Below, in pieces: positions 26,175 through 36,127 of a DNA stretch of 64,000 bases (position 1 is the stretch's first letter; each line of letters opens with the position of its first letter). Under the pieces are notes generated by a model. The model saw only the letters and a program-made list of their open reading frames with translations. It did no database searches and was not told the origin of the DNA. Both the position numbers and the translations under genes were made by a program. The DNA comes from Chromatiaceae bacterium (lineage in GTDB: Bacteria; Pseudomonadota; Gammaproteobacteria; Chromatiales; Chromatiaceae), in NCBI GenBank assembly GCA_027078745.1, contig JALWWO010000017.1, forward strand, positions 50,825-114,824, given 5' to 3'.

Positions 26175-26636
26175 CTAGGAACGGCAAGTCTCTGCCCGCT
26201 GCTTGCGCCGGCTGTACTCGCTCTGGGAGCCGGTCTGATCCCAAGCAAAGGTGCAGTCTAGATGGGAGAGCACCGCTGCCAGCCCCCGTTCCCCCTCTTC
26301 CATCATGAGGGCTAGCGGTGCCCGCCGCCCGAACTTCCGATTGCCCCGACGCACCCACAGGGTGCGCATCTCAGGATTGCGGGGGAAATAGGTGTGCAAA
26401 GCCTGCTCAATGCGCAGGAGATAGGCAAGCCGCCGCTGCACGCGCGCGCTTTCCAGGGGAAAGGGTTCCTGATCGCGGAATCTCGCCACCTGACGCACTT
26501 TCACGGAATCCGGCAGACAGAGCAACTGTATGATCTCTCGAGCACCCAGCCCCCAACTCTCTAGCAATGCCATGGTTCGGCGCGTGAGGAGGTGGCGTTC
26601 CAGTTCGTTGAATTCAGCGAGTTGAGGTTCGGTCAT
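26175..26636 (-). CDS. DUF2384 (MbcA/ParS/Xre-type) antitoxin-like protein, solitary
   Basis: The 153-residue product has a helical N-terminal region reminiscent of a Xre helix-turn-helix (WGLGAREIIQLLCLP) and a C-terminal segment resembling the MbcA/ParS toxin-binding domain (LWVRRGNRKFGRRAPLALMMEEGERGLAAVLSHLDC). Such proteins normally partner a RES-domain NADase toxin encoded next to them. No RES gene is present in this window: the neighbours are spoT and a DUF1015 gene. The family assignment comes from motif recognition only. Confidence 0.6.
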   Translation of the reverse strand: MTEPQLAEFNELERHLLTRRTMALLESWGLGAREIIQLLCLPDSVKVRQVARFRDQEPFPLESARVQRRLAYLLRIEQALHTYFPRNPEMRTLWVRRGNRKFGRRAPLALMMEEGERGLAAVLSHLDCTFAWDQTGSQSEYSRRKQRAETCRS

Positions 26637-26712
26637 GTCGATGCATCCGCTTTGCGAAGGGTTCTCATTCGCTGTTCAAGATGGCGGGGAATGGGGGAAA
26701 TTCAAGGCAAAC

Positions 26713-28881
26713 CTAGTTCTGCTTCCGCTGGATGCGCAGGACAAAGGGCAGCTTGCGGAGACGACGCAGAATTCGAGCGAGATGATCTCGGTCGCGCACG
26801 GAAATTTGAAAATCTAGGGCGAGATTCGTGCCATCCTTATCATAAGAGCGAACGCTTTCAATGTTAGAATCGGCTTCCGTGATATTTCTCGCGATCTCTG
26901 CAAGGGCGCCGGAGCGGTCTTGAATCTCCACCCGGATCGCCGTGGAAAAGGTTGCTTCAGAGCAGTGCGCCCAACGCAGCGCTAGACGATTTTCTTGCTG
27001 AAATTCTCCGAGATTCTTGCAATTCTGGCGATGCACCAGGATGCCTTGACCAGGGTAGAACAATCCGATGATCGGATCCCCCGGGATAGGAAGACAACAT
27101 TGGGGGTATCTCACCGTGATCCCTTCGGTTCCTTGGATCGTCAGTTGGGAAGTCTGGGTGCTTTCGTCCGTTTGCAGTTGGACCGATGCTTCCGCGCCCA
27201 AGATCAAGCGAGCGGCAACCAGGGCAGGCAAACGGTTTCCCATCCCGATCTCCACCAGCAGTTTGGCGAGATCGGGAAGACGGGTTAGCCTCAGATAAGC
27301 TTGGAGAGACTCTTCTGGCAGGTCATCCAGGGTCTGCCCGTATTGCTTCAACGCGTTCTGCAGCAACCGCCGCCCAAGCTCTTCCGCTTCCCGGCGCTTC
27401 AAATTCTTGAGATAGGCACGGATGGCGGCCCGCGCCTTTCCCGTGACCACGAAGCTTAACCAAGCGGCACTGGGGATAGCCCCGGGTGCAGAGATGATTT
27501 CCACCGTCTGGCCGTTGTGTAACGGAGTTTGCAGGGGCTGCATGATCCGATCAACCCGAGCCGCAACACAGTGATTTCCCACGTCGGAATGAATCGCATA
27601 AGCGAAATCCAGAACAGTGGCCCCCTTGGGCAAGGTTCGGATCTCCCCCTTGGGGGTGAAGACGTAGATTTCGTCGGGCAGAAACTCGCGCTTGATGTGT
27701 TCGTAGAATTCTTTGTAATTCTCGGAATTGCGCTGCAACTCCAAGAGCGTCTGAATCCAATCTCGGATCATGGGTGGAGCCCGAGAAATCCCCCGCGATT
27801 GATCCATCCAGTGGGAGGCGATGCCAAAGCGCAGCACTCGTTCCATAGACTCTGTGCAAAGCTGCACGCGGATCGCCTGAACTTGGGTACTCCCGAACAG
27901 TTCCGTATAGAGGAATTGATGACCGTTGGATTTCGGGATGGCGATGTGATCTTGGAATTTCCCGGCAACCGGTAGATAGGCGTCGTGAGTACACCCCAGG
28001 GCCCGATAGCAAGCCCCTCGCCCTGAGACGATGATGCGCAGGGAAAGGGTATCCATGATTTCAGAGAAGTTGCGCTTCCGCTCCGCCTTTCTCTGTTTTC
28101 CTGCAGAGGCCCGCATCTCTCGATAAATCGAGTAGAGATTTCTCCGGATTACCCGAATCTTGCCCTCCATCCCGACTTCCTGCAGCCGTTGCGCAATGGC
28201 AGCCTCCACTTTGGCGAAGCGCTTGGCCCGAGTTTTTTGGGCTTGTTCCACCGCCTGCTTCAAGATGCGGTAGCGCCAGGGCCAGTAATGAGCAAAGCTC
28301 AGATCCTCCAATTCTTCGTGGAGGTTCTGCATTCCGAGACGCTGAGCGATGGGTGCATAGATTTCTAAGGTTTCCTTGGAAATGCGCCGAGACTTGGCCG
28401 GCGGCATGACGCTGAGCGTTCGCATATTGTGCAAGCGATCCGCTAGCTTGATCAGGATAACCCGAATATCCTTAGCCATGGCCAGCAGCATCTTTTGTAG
28501 GCTGGCTGCTTGAGCGTCAGCCCGCGATTTAAAATCGATGCGAGCCAATTTGCTCACCCCGTCCACGAGCTCGGCGATTTCCTCGTCGAATGCTTCCGCC
28601 AACTGTTCCTTGGAATAGTCGGTATCCTCGAGAACATCATGTAGCAGGGCAGCCATGATGCACTTATGATCCATGCGCATCTCTGCCAAGATTCGGGCTA
28701 CCGCGATGGGATGATAAATATAGGGCTCGCCGCTCTTCCGCTGCTGACCTTCGTGCGCTTCGGCCCCGAAGAGATAGGTATGATAGATTTCTCTGATCTG
28801 GGCTTCAGGAAGATAGCACTCTAAATAATCGCAGAGATCGCTGATGAGAATTCTCGTGGGAAAGGGTTTGAAATCGGACAA
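26713..28881 (-). CDS. spoT: SpoT-type ppGpp hydrolase with degenerate synthetase domain
   Basis: A 722-residue long RSH protein. The HD hydrolase is complete (H-P-I-A-V near 57-61, LLHDVLEDT with H81 and D82, KLADRLHNMRT near 145-154). The synthetase region keeps the fold but reads NGHQFLYT where active enzymes have NGYQSLHT, and AIRVQLCT where the catalytic glutamate is expected (R338). A hydrolase-only enzyme is therefore likely. TGS, zinc-finger (CCLP) and ACT domains follow. The start is a TTG; alignment to known SpoT proteins leaves little room for another. It follows rpoZ by 56 bases. Confidence 0.93.
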   Translation of the reverse strand: MSDFKPFPTRILISDLCDYLECYLPEAQIREIYHTYLFGAEAHEGQQRKSGEPYIYHPIAVARILAEMRMDHKCIMAALLHDVLEDTDYSKEQLAEAFDEEIAELVDGVSKLARIDFKSRADAQAASLQKMLLAMAKDIRVILIKLADRLHNMRTLSVMPPAKSRRISKETLEIYAPIAQRLGMQNLHEELEDLSFAHYWPWRYRILKQAVEQAQKTRAKRFAKVEAAIAQRLQEVGMEGKIRVIRRNLYSIYREMRASAGKQRKAERKRNFSEIMDTLSLRIIVSGRGACYRALGCTHDAYLPVAGKFQDHIAIPKSNGHQFLYTELFGSTQVQAIRVQLCTESMERVLRFGIASHWMDQSRGISRAPPMIRDWIQTLLELQRNSENYKEFYEHIKREFLPDEIYVFTPKGEIRTLPKGATVLDFAYAIHSDVGNHCVAARVDRIMQPLQTPLHNGQTVEIISAPGAIPSAAWLSFVVTGKARAAIRAYLKNLKRREAEELGRRLLQNALKQYGQTLDDLPEESLQAYLRLTRLPDLAKLLVEIGMGNRLPALVAARLILGAEASVQLQTDESTQTSQLTIQGTEGITVRYPQCCLPIPGDPIIGLFYPGQGILVHRQNCKNLGEFQQENRLALRWAHCSEATFSTAIRVEIQDRSGALAEIARNITEADSNIESVRSYDKDGTNLALDFQISVRDRDHLARILRRLRKLPFVLRIQRKQN

Positions 28882-28937
28882 TGAGATGCTACTACCTGCA
28901 GAACTACTTCAGACTAAGGAGTATTGCCCAGGGAATC

Positions 28938-29213
28938 CTAGTGGCGACTGGCAGCATACGCTTCCACAAAGCTTGCTTCTACGGAGAGGGAATCTCTCTT
29001 CTCCCGCTCTGCTTCCAAAGCTTCCAATTTCTCCGGAGTGATCAGGCCAGCGGCAATCTCCCGCAGGGCGACCACAGTGGGCTTGTCGTTTTCCCAGGGC
29101 ACCAGGGGTTCCACTCCCGCTGCTAGCTGTCGCGCGCGTCGGGTAGCGAGCAACACCAGATCAAATCGGTTTTCTATGTGTTTGAGACAATCTTCTACTG
29201 TAATGCGCGCCAT
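28938..29213 (-). CDS. rpoZ: RNA polymerase omega subunit
   Basis: A 91-residue protein that begins [29 protein letters not shown], the strongly conserved core of omega, with the usual C-terminal acidic and charged helix. Omega aids assembly of beta-prime and links RNA polymerase to ppGpp. GAGGA precedes the ATG at good spacing. The gmk-rpoZ-spoT order is standard in gammaproteobacteria. Confidence 0.96.
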   Translation of the reverse strand: MARITVEDCLKHIENRFDLVLLATRRARQLAAGVEPLVPWENDKPTVVALREIAAGLITPEKLEALEAEREKRDSLSVEASFVEAYAASRH

Positions 29214-29224
29214 AGGTTCGTCCT

Positions 29225-29851
29225 CTATGTGATGGCAGAATGAAAAACCAGTGCTTGTACTCGCGGATCCTTATGAGAAGAAAGGCGAAGATGGGTGGTT
29301 CGGAGGATGCATTGCAGGGCTTCTAAGGCTTGCGAAAAGTCTTCGTTGATAATGAGATAATCATATTCCTTGCCGTGGCGCATATCCTCCGCAGCTTCCG
29401 CCAAGCGCTTGGCAATCACAGACTCCTCATCCTGTCCCCGGCCTCGCAGGCGTTCTGCGAGCACTGCTTGAGAAGGGGGGAGGATGAAGAGGGAAACCGC
29501 TTGGGGAAAGCGCTTGCGCACTTGTCGCGCACCCTGCCAATCGATCTCCAAAAGCAGATCTCGACCGCTGCGCAATCCTTGGCGCACGCTCTCCTCCGCC
29601 GTGCCGTAATAATTGCCGAAGACCTCTGCCGACTCCAAGAAGGCGCCCGCCTGACGCATCTGCAGGAAGGTTTCCCGATCGACGAAATGATAGTGAACCC
29701 CGTCGATCTCCCCGGGTCTGGGGGGCCGGGTGGTGTAGGAAACCGCCACTTGCAAACCCGGCTCCCGGGCTCGCAGGGCCTGGATCAGACTGGTTTTCCC
29801 CGCGCCGGAGGGGGCGGAAACGATGAATAAAACGCCTTCTTGAACGGACAT
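29225..29851 (-). CDS. gmk: Guanylate kinase
   Basis: Phosphorylates GMP to GDP. The 208-residue protein has the P-loop [11 protein letters not shown] near residue 11, the GMP-binding [18 protein letters not shown] segment with its arginines and tyrosine, and LLEIDWQGA. Its ATG shares one base with the stop of the preceding glycine-zipper gene (TGATG), which suggests coupled translation; this start has no separate Shine-Dalgarno sequence of note. rpoZ follows after 11 bases. Confidence 0.97.
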   Translation of the reverse strand: MSVQEGVLFIVSAPSGAGKTSLIQALRAREPGLQVAVSYTTRPPRPGEIDGVHYHFVDRETFLQMRQAGAFLESAEVFGNYYGTAEESVRQGLRSGRDLLLEIDWQGARQVRKRFPQAVSLFILPPSQAVLAERLRGRGQDEESVIAKRLAEAAEDMRHGKEYDYLIINEDFSQALEALQCILRTTHLRLSSHKDPRVQALVFHSAIT

Positions 29852-30306
29852 CAACGAGTATAGGCAGCGATGCAGTTGTTGTACGTGATGTCGTAGACCT
29901 GTTGGGGATCCTGAATCATCCGTTGGCTGGCAGCTGCACCCACCGCAGCGCCTGCGATCCCGCCGGCGGTGCCGTAATGGGGTCCGGAAGGTCTAGGCCC
30001 AGGGGGGCCGCCGGGGCCGCCTGGGGGTGGACCAGGGGGCCGACCGGGTTCCAGCGCGTTGCCGATGGCAGCCCCCGCCAAGGCACCGATCGCCGTCGCA
30101 CCGATTTCCTTCGCTATATTGCTCTCCTTGGCTTGCTGGGCGGCCTGATAAGCCTGTTGTCTACAATAGGCATCTTCTTCCGCCCGCACCCCACCATGGC
30201 CACCGATCCGCGCCGGATAGGTGGGCATCATGGGCGTAGGTTGCATGCTGGAACAGCCCCCTCCCAAGAGCGCCACGAACAGAAAAAAACTTCGCTTAGC
30301 TGACAT
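29851..30306 (-). CDS. Glycine-zipper outer-membrane lipoprotein-like protein
   Basis: The 151-residue protein has a short signal sequence ending in LLGGGC, which resembles a lipobox although the -3 position is glycine rather than leucine. A helical segment with GATAIGALAGAAIGNAL and a second GGIAGAAVGAAASQ are glycine-zipper (2TM) repeats, separated by a stretch very rich in glycine and proline. The C-terminus ends in a YDITYNNCIAAYT motif found in related proteins. A role in the outer membrane or envelope is inferred. GAGGAG precedes the ATG. It overlaps gmk by one base. Confidence 0.75.
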   Translation of the reverse strand: MSAKRSFFLFVALLGGGCSSMQPTPMMPTYPARIGGHGGVRAEEDAYCRQQAYQAAQQAKESNIAKEIGATAIGALAGAAIGNALEPGRPPGPPPGGPGGPPGPRPSGPHYGTAGGIAGAAVGAAASQRMIQDPQQVYDITYNNCIAAYTR

Positions 30307-30383
30307 CACAACTCCTCTATTTATTCAAAGCGCTTGGGATAACCAGTCGCAATCAGAGCGATCATTATTCCCCATCCAATGTG

Positions 30384-30413
30384 TTGACAGAAGATCCGGG
30401 AAAACCCTATATT
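30384..30413 (+). promoter_or_regulatory. Sigma-70 promoter of the SleB-like hydrolase gene
   Basis: A consensus TTGACA is followed after 18 bases by TATATT, 44 bases upstream of the ATG. The surrounding sequence is clearly AT-richer than the coding regions. This is the best-matching promoter I see in the window. Confidence 0.72.
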
Positions 30414-30457
30414 AAAAAGAGTTTAATCTGTTTGCAGTTCGCGCACAAGGCTCCCCT

Positions 30458-30985
30458 ATGATCCTCCGTTCCCGCGCATTCCAACCCGTGGATAGGGTCT
30501 TCCCTTTGTTATTCGCAGTTTTTGCTACAAATCCTCTGGGGGCCTATGAACAAAATGCCCTGAACCCCGCGCTCCGCTGTCTCGCCCTCAATATTTACCA
30601 TGAAGCCCGTTCAGAATCGAAGCGAGGCCAAATTGCCGTAGCTGCGGTTACCCTCAACCGCGTGAAGTCCGATCGGTTCCCCAACTCCGTGTGCGCAGTG
30701 GTGAAGCAGGGGGGAGAGAAATTGCACCGCTGTCAGTTTTCCTGGTGGTGCGATGGGCGCAGCGATCGACCCCAGGATCAAGCGGCCTGGAAACGAGCGG
30801 TTCAGATCGCTCGGGAGAGTTTAGCCGGCTTGCATCGAGATCCCACCGGAGGGGCCCTGTACTACCACAACACGCAGGTACAGCCCGATTGGGCAAAAGA
30901 ATTCCGGCGTTCCGCTCGGATCGGCAACCATGTTTTTTACCGACCCAAGCCACGCCGTTCCCTTCGGTTAGCGGCCTCCCGTTAG
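30458..30985 (+). CDS. SleB-like cell wall hydrolase
   Basis: Predicted peptidoglycan hydrolase of the Hydrolase_2 family. The 175-residue product has a hydrophobic N-terminus ending near GAYEQNA, which is probably an export signal, followed by the family core: LALNIYHEARSE with the conserved glutamate, QIAVAAVTLNRV, FPNSVCAVVKQ, CQFSWWCDG and GALYYHN. A basic tail ends the protein. The ATG has AAGG upstream. Its stop shares four bases with the convergent Sel1 gene. Action in the periplasm or on the wall is inferred from the family. Confidence 0.9.
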   Translation: MILRSRAFQPVDRVFPLLFAVFATNPLGAYEQNALNPALRCLALNIYHEARSESKRGQIAVAAVTLNRVKSDRFPNSVCAVVKQGGEKLHRCQFSWWCDGRSDRPQDQAAWKRAVQIARESLAGLHRDPTGGALYYHNTQVQPDWAKEFRRSARIGNHVFYRPKPRRSLRLAASR

Positions 30986-31431
30986 CGTTCGGAAAAGCCA
31001 GCTTTCCGATACCAGCGGTCGGCTTCATCCCGATCCTTCTCCACCCCCCGCCCCTCCTCGTAGAGCCTAGCGAGAGTGATTTGGGAGCCGGCCAACCCCT
31101 GCTCGGCCGCTTTGCGAAACCAGTAAGCCGCCCGTTCGGGATCGGCTTCTGTGCATTCGCCCTCTAGGTACATGAAGCCCAATCCATGCTGGGCGATGTC
31201 CAAACCCGCTTCCGCCGCTGCCCGCATGTAGCGGAAGGCCAGATCTGGATTCTCATGCATCCCCAAACCATTCTGGGCCATGATGGCCATGCGATACTGA
31301 GCTTCCGGGTTGCCCGCTTCCGCAAGGGGAGAGAGCAAGCCCGCCGCGCGGGAGAAGTGCTTGGCTTCAAAGGCGGCGATGCCGCTTCCCAGGGTGACTA
31401 CCTCATCGGAAAGATCCTGTGGTTCAGGCAT
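30982..31431 (-). CDS. Sel1-repeat protein
   Basis: A 149-residue soluble protein made of three Sel1-like (SLR) helical repeats, recognisable by AQYRMAIMAQNGLG, AQHGLGFMYLEG and SQITLARLYEEGRG units. Such repeats bind proteins. No signal peptide is present with the chosen ATG (MPEPQDL), which has AGG upstream; five more codons could precede it but lack support. It follows the gamma carbonic anhydrase gene by 11 bases and was probably transcribed with it. Confidence 0.88.
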   Translation of the reverse strand: MPEPQDLSDEVVTLGSGIAAFEAKHFSRAAGLLSPLAEAGNPEAQYRMAIMAQNGLGMHENPDLAFRYMRAAAEAGLDIAQHGLGFMYLEGECTEADPERAAYWFRKAAEQGLAGSQITLARLYEEGRGVEKDRDEADRWYRKAGFSER

Positions 31432-31442
31432 GGAAAACCTCC

Positions 31443-31982
31443 TCAAAGACCGGCTTGGCGATAGGCGGCCGCCAATTGAACATAATGGGTTGCGGAATAG
31501 GCGAGTTGCTCCCGTTCCTGGGCCCGCAAGGGCCGAATGCGCCGCGCCGGCGCGCCGTGCCAGAGATAGCCCCCTTCGAGCACCTGCCCCGGCGGGACCA
31601 GAGAACCCGCACCCAACAGAGTATGGGGTTCGATCCGCGCCCGATCCAGCACCCGCGCCCCGATGCCGATCAAACAGCCCTCCCCGATCTCGCAGCCGTG
31701 GAGCACCGCTTGATGGCCCACGGTGACCCGATCACCGATGCGAAGGGGCGCGCCGCCAGGGAGAAAGGGACTGTCGTGGGACACGTGCAGAACCGCGCCG
31801 TCCTGAATATTGGTCTCCCGTCCGATCTGAATACGGTGGATATCGCCGCGGATGACCACCTGGGGCCAGATGGAAGCCCGATCCCCGATCGCCACCTGGC
31901 CGATGATCACCGCCGTTTCATGAATCCAGACCTCTGCCCCGATCTGGGGGACCTGATCCCCGAAGCGGTGGATCCTAGGCAT
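31443..31982 (-). CDS. Gamma-class carbonic anhydrase-like protein (YrdA type)
   Basis: A 179-residue left-handed beta-helix protein built of hexapeptide repeats. The three metal-ligand histidines of the family are found in VLHVSHD, VTVGHQAVLHGC; RGDIHRIQIG and NIQDGAVLH are typical. Members can hydrate CO2 or serve as acyltransferase-like scaffolds; activity cannot be judged from sequence. The first ATG gives the usual N-terminus. It is the first gene of a two-gene unit with the Sel1 protein, and it diverges from the CNP1-like gene. Confidence 0.9.
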   Translation of the reverse strand: MPRIHRFGDQVPQIGAEVWIHETAVIIGQVAIGDRASIWPQVVIRGDIHRIQIGRETNIQDGAVLHVSHDSPFLPGGAPLRIGDRVTVGHQAVLHGCEIGEGCLIGIGARVLDRARIEPHTLLGAGSLVPPGQVLEGGYLWHGAPARRIRPLRAQEREQLAYSATHYVQLAAAYRQAGL

Positions 31983-32071
31983 GATGCGGTGCTCCCTCTG
32001 GGAAAATCGTTGAAAAATATGGGCAGGACTCTATCATGCTTCCTTCCCCCCCTGGAAATGGGTTGCATCTC

Positions 32072-32632
32072 ATGCCTCGGTTTTCCTGCTTGCTCTTCAG
32101 CAGTCTGCTCAGCGTCTCCCCCAGCCTGTATGCCTTGGATCGCACCTTTATCGATGAAGCGGAACCCCCTGTCCCGAGCAGCGTGCAGGAAGGGGCACCC
32201 TGGCGGGAGCAGAAGACCCCGCTGCCGCCCTGGCCCCGAGAAGAAGATCTCATCGCGTTTTCCCTGGATGCCGCCACGCCCTTCCGCTATTTCCTCGATG
32301 GCGAGCATCTGGAGATCGGCGGGGATCAGGTGGTACGCTACACTTTGGTAGCAATTTCTCCCAGCGGTGCCCGCAACGTTTCTGTGGAAGGCATTCGCTG
32401 CCTGCCCCAAGGGGTCTATCGCATCTATGCCTATGGCATCGGGGGCCGGTTCCAACCCCTGGATTCGGATTGGTCGCCCATCGATCCCCATTCCGATGCC
32501 CTGCATGGGGAACTGCACGGCCATTTCCTCTGCGCGCCCCTGACCTTCGGGCCGAGACCCAAGCAAGACATCCTGCGCGCCCTCCGGGGGCAGCTCCTAG
32601 ACCGAGAAAACTCGGGCTTCTTGCCGGACTAA
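32072..32632 (+). CDS. CNP1-like family exported protein
   Basis: The product has a clean signal peptide if translation starts at MPRFSCLLF (cleavage after SLYA); an ATG 12 codons upstream also fits the frame. The mature part matches the CNP1-like domain: DLIAFSLDAATPFRYFLD, GGDQVVRYTLVA, SGARNVSVEGIRC and WSPID. The function of the family is unknown; it occurs mostly in beta- and gammaproteobacteria. The oligopeptidase A gene starts four bases after its stop, so the two form an operon. Confidence 0.82.
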   Translation: MPRFSCLLFSSLLSVSPSLYALDRTFIDEAEPPVPSSVQEGAPWREQKTPLPPWPREEDLIAFSLDAATPFRYFLDGEHLEIGGDQVVRYTLVAISPSGARNVSVEGIRCLPQGVYRIYAYGIGGRFQPLDSDWSPIDPHSDALHGELHGHFLCAPLTFGPRPKQDILRALRGQLLDRENSGFLPD

Positions 32633-32636
32633 TGCC

Positions 32637-34667
32637 ATGACGGATGACAATCCCCTGCTCAGCAGGGCTCCTCTGCCTGCCTTTCGCCGGATTCGGCCGG
32701 AGCAGGTGGAACCTGCCATCGATCACCTCCTGGCCCGCAACCGCAGTCAACTGAAAGCCCTCGGCCAGATCGAAGCGCCCACTTGGGAAAACTTTGTGGA
32801 GCCCTTGGAGGAGATTGCCGAGGATCTGGAACGCGCCTGGTCACCGGTGAATCATCTCAACGCAGTTCAGAACAGCGAAGCGCTGCGGGCTGCCTACAAC
32901 GCTTGCCTGCCCAAGCTGAGCGATTACGCCACGGAACTAGGCCAAGATCGGGCCCTGTTCGCAGGCTATCGCGCCCTGGCAGAACAGCCAGATCTGGATG
33001 CCACCCAGCGCCAATTGGTCCAACACGCCCTGCGGGATTTCCGCCTCTCCGGCGTGGATCTTCCGGAGGCTCAGCGCGACCGCTATCGGGCCCTCAGCGC
33101 CGCCCTGTCTCAGCAGACCGCTAAGTTTTCGGAAAACCTTTTGGATGCCACCCAGGCTTGGACCAAGCACATCCAGGCGGAAGCCCAGCTCGACGGCCTG
33201 CCCGATTCCGCCCGGGCCCTGGCCCGCCAGCAGGCGGAGCAGCGGGGTTTGGCAGGCTGGCTGCTGACCTTGGAATTTCCCTCTTATCTGCCGGTGATGA
33301 CCTATGCGAAGGATCGGTCGCTCCGGCGGGAACTCTACACCGCCTATTGCACCCGCGCTTCCGATCAGGGCCCCCATGCGGGTCGCTGGGACAACGGCCC
33401 CCTCATGGAAGCCATTTTGGCCAAGCGCCATGAGATGGCGAATCTCCTGGGCTATGCCAACTATGCGGAACTGTCCCTGGCCCGAAAGATGGCCCCGAAC
33501 CCTCGGGCGGTCTTGGATTTTCTGGAAGATCTCGCGGAGCGAGCCTTGCCCCAGGCGCGGCAAGAACTCGAAGAGCTCTCGGACTACGCCCGCGCGCAGG
33601 GCTGTGAGCGTTTGGAAGCCTGGGATCTGCCCTATTATTCCGAGCAGCTGCGCCAACACCGCTATGCCATCAGCCAAGAGGCCCTCCGGCCCTATTTTCC
33701 CCTGCCTCGGGTGTTGCAGGGCCTCTTTCAGATCGCCGAGCGCCTGTTCCAGATCCGCATTCAGGAAGTGCAGGGGGTGGAAACCTGGCATCCCGATGTG
33801 CGCTTTTTCGCCATTCGGGGACCGGATGGGGCGATCTGCGGGCAGTTCTACTTGGATCCCTATGCGCGGGAGAACAAGCGGGGGGGTGCTTGGATGGATG
33901 TGTGCACCAACCGCATCCACACTCGCCGCTATCATCAATTGCCCGTGGCCTATCTGGTCTGCAACTTCACGCCGCCCCTGGGCGACCGGCCCGCCTTGCT
34001 GACCCATGAGGAGGTGGAAACCCTCTTCCACGAGTTCGGGCACGGGCTGCATCATCTGCTCACTCGGGTGGATTATCCTTCCATCGGGGGTATCAACGGC
34101 GTGCCCTGGGATGCGGTGGAACTGCCCAGCCAGTTTCTGGAAAACTGGTGCTGGGCCCGAGAATCCCTAGATCAGCTCTCCGGCCATGTGGAGACCGGCC
34201 AGCCCCTCCCCGAAGAGCGCTACCAGCGCATGCAGGCCGCCAAGCATTTTCAATCCGCCCTCGCCCTGGTGCGACAGCTGGAATTCGCCCTGTTCGATTT
34301 CCGGATTCACCGAGAATACGACCCGAAGCAGGGGGGACGAGTGCAGGAAATCCTGGATCAGGTTCGGGATCAGGTATCTGCATTCAAACCCCCTGCCTTC
34401 AACCGCTTCGCCCATGGATTCTCCCATATCTTTTCCGGCGGCTATGCGGCGGGCTATTACAGCTATCTCTGGGCGGAGGTCCTCGCCGCCGATGCCTTTT
34501 CCCTGTTCGAGGAACGGGGCCTGTTCGATCGGGAAACCGGTCAAGCTTTCCGCAGCAAGATTCTGGAACGGGGCGGTTCTCGGGATGCCATGGAGCTGTT
34601 CGTAGATTTTCGGGGCCGGCCCCCACAGGTCGAGGCCCTGCTCCGCCATCGGGGGATCGGACACTGA
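32637..34667 (+). CDS. prlC: Oligopeptidase A (M3 metallopeptidase)
   Basis: Zinc endopeptidase that degrades short peptides, including cleaved signal peptides, in the cytoplasm. The 676-residue enzyme has the HEFGH motif at 465-469 followed by the third ligand in the [10 protein letters not shown] segment, and the usual substrate-binding [21 protein letters not shown] near 590-610. Length matches E. coli PrlC. It is translated between the CNP1-like gene and ubiD; the ubiD ATG overlaps its stop (TGATG). Confidence 0.96.
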   Translation: MTDDNPLLSRAPLPAFRRIRPEQVEPAIDHLLARNRSQLKALGQIEAPTWENFVEPLEEIAEDLERAWSPVNHLNAVQNSEALRAAYNACLPKLSDYATELGQDRALFAGYRALAEQPDLDATQRQLVQHALRDFRLSGVDLPEAQRDRYRALSAALSQQTAKFSENLLDATQAWTKHIQAEAQLDGLPDSARALARQQAEQRGLAGWLLTLEFPSYLPVMTYAKDRSLRRELYTAYCTRASDQGPHAGRWDNGPLMEAILAKRHEMANLLGYANYAELSLARKMAPNPRAVLDFLEDLAERALPQARQELEELSDYARAQGCERLEAWDLPYYSEQLRQHRYAISQEALRPYFPLPRVLQGLFQIAERLFQIRIQEVQGVETWHPDVRFFAIRGPDGAICGQFYLDPYARENKRGGAWMDVCTNRIHTRRYHQLPVAYLVCNFTPPLGDRPALLTHEEVETLFHEFGHGLHHLLTRVDYPSIGGINGVPWDAVELPSQFLENWCWARESLDQLSGHVETGQPLPEERYQRMQAAKHFQSALALVRQLEFALFDFRIHREYDPKQGGRVQEILDQVRDQVSAFKPPAFNRFAHGFSHIFSGGYAAGYYSYLWAEVLAADAFSLFEERGLFDRETGQAFRSKILERGGSRDAMELFVDFRGRPPQVEALLRHRGIGH

Positions 34668-36127
34668 TGCAGTACGGGGATTTGCGGGAATTTCTCGATC
34701 AACTGGAACAGCGGGGGGAGCTGCGGCGCATCGCCCAGGAGATCGATCCCTATCTGGAGATCACGGAAGTTTGCGACCGCACCTTGCGCAAGGGGGGGCC
34801 CGCCCTGCTCTTCGAGCGGCCCAAGGGTGCTCGGTTTCCCCTGCTGGGCAATCTCTTCGGCACCCCCCAGCGGGTCGCCCTGGGGATGGGGGCGGAATCC
34901 CTGGAAGCCCTGCGAGAAGTGGGCCGTCTGCTCGCCTTTCTCAAGGAGCCGGATCCCCCCCAGGGGATGAAGGAGGCTTGGGAAAAGCTACCCCTGTTCC
35001 GAAAGGTGTTGGACATGGCGCCCAAGCGGGTGCGCAGCGCCCCTTGCCAAGAGGTGGTCTTGGAGAAAGTAGACCTTTCCCAACTGCCCATTCAAACCTG
35101 TTGGCCGGAGGATGCAGCGCCCCTGATCACCTGGGGTTTGGTGGTGACCAAGGGACCCCACAAGCCCCGCCAGAATCTGGGCATCTATCGGATGCAGGTG
35201 CTGGGATCCAATCGGGTCATCCTGCGCTGGCTCGCCCATCGGGGGGGCGCGCTGGACTTCCGAGACCATTGCCAGGCCCATCCGGATGAACCCTTTCCCG
35301 TGGCCGTGGCATTGGGAGCCGATCCAGCTACCATGCTGGCGGCGGTCACGCCTATTCCCGATACCCTTTCCGAATACGCCTTTGCCGGGCTGCTGCGGGG
35401 ACGGCGCACCCAGTTAGTTTCCTGCATCGGCAGCGATCTGCAGGTACCCGCCAGCGCGGAAATCGTACTCGAAGGCCAGATCCATCCGAACGATCAGGCA
35501 CCGGAAGGGCCTTTTGGAGATCATACGGGCTATTACAATGAGGTGGAGACCTTTCCGGTGCTCACCCTGGATCGCATCACCCACCGCCGCGATCCCATCT
35601 ATCACAGCACCTACACCGGCCGCCCTCCCGATGAACCGGCGATCCTGGGCGTTGCCCTCAACGAGGTCTTCGTGCCCATCCTGCAGAAGCAATTTCCCGA
35701 GATCCTGGATTTCTACTTGCCGCCGGAGGGCTGTTCCTACCGGCTGGCCCTCATCCGCATGCGGAAGCAGTATCCCGGCCATGCCAAGCGGATGCTCTTC
35801 GGCATCTGGTCCTTTCTGCGCCAGTTCCTCTACACCAAGTTCGTCATCGTGGTGGATGAGGACATCGACATTCGCAACTGGCCGGAAGTCATCTGGGCCA
35901 TGACCACCCGCATGGATCCGGTGCGGGATAGCTTGTTGGTGGAGAACACGCCCATCGATTACCTAGACTTCGCTTCTCCGGTCTCCGGCCTCGGGGGCAA
36001 GATCGGCTTCGATGCCACCAACAAATGGCCCGGGGAGACGGATCGGGCATGGGGACGGCCCATCCGACGAGATCCTAAGGTACAGGCCCGCATCGATGCC
36101 ATCTGGGGGGAACTGGGCATCGATTAG
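34667..36127 (+). CDS. ubiD: 4-Hydroxy-3-polyprenylbenzoate decarboxylase
   Basis: Decarboxylates the polyprenylated benzoate ring in ubiquinone synthesis using prenylated FMN made by UbiX (not in this window). The 486-residue protein shows the UbiD features: [19 protein letters not shown] at the start, [23 protein letters not shown] and the E-x-x-E acid-base region, with a [10 protein letters not shown] metal-binding strand near 400. A frame extending 173 codons upstream exists but overlaps prlC and has no domain; the overlapping ATG is the true start. The stop overlaps the tadA stop. Confidence 0.95.
   Translation: MQYGDLREFLDQLEQRGELRRIAQEIDPYLEITEVCDRTLRKGGPALLFERPKGARFPLLGNLFGTPQRVALGMGAESLEALREVGRLLAFLKEPDPPQGMKEAWEKLPLFRKVLDMAPKRVRSAPCQEVVLEKVDLSQLPIQTCWPEDAAPLITWGLVVTKGPHKPRQNLGIYRMQVLGSNRVILRWLAHRGGALDFRDHCQAHPDEPFPVAVALGADPATMLAAVTPIPDTLSEYAFAGLLRGRRTQLVSCIGSDLQVPASAEIVLEGQIHPNDQAPEGPFGDHTGYYNEVETFPVLTLDRITHRRDPIYHSTYTGRPPDEPAILGVALNEVFVPILQKQFPEILDFYLPPEGCSYRLALIRMRKQYPGHAKRMLFGIWSFLRQFLYTKFVIVVDEDIDIRNWPEVIWAMTTRMDPVRDSLLVENTPIDYLDFASPVSGLGGKIGFDATNKWPGETDRAWGRPIRRDPKVQARIDAIWGELGID

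Noticed and set aside
29916..30239. Glycine- and proline-rich repetitive stretch as a possible low-complexity repeat or regulatory element
   Set aside because: It is the coding sequence of the linker between two glycine zippers in the envelope protein.
32937..34055. A 372-codon open frame on the minus strand opposite oligopeptidase A
   Set aside because: It overlaps the whole core of prlC including HEFGH and encodes no recognisable sequence.
34148..34666. An upstream extension of the ubiD frame by 173 codons
   Set aside because: It lies inside prlC, is not related to UbiD, and the overlapping TGATG start gives the normal length.
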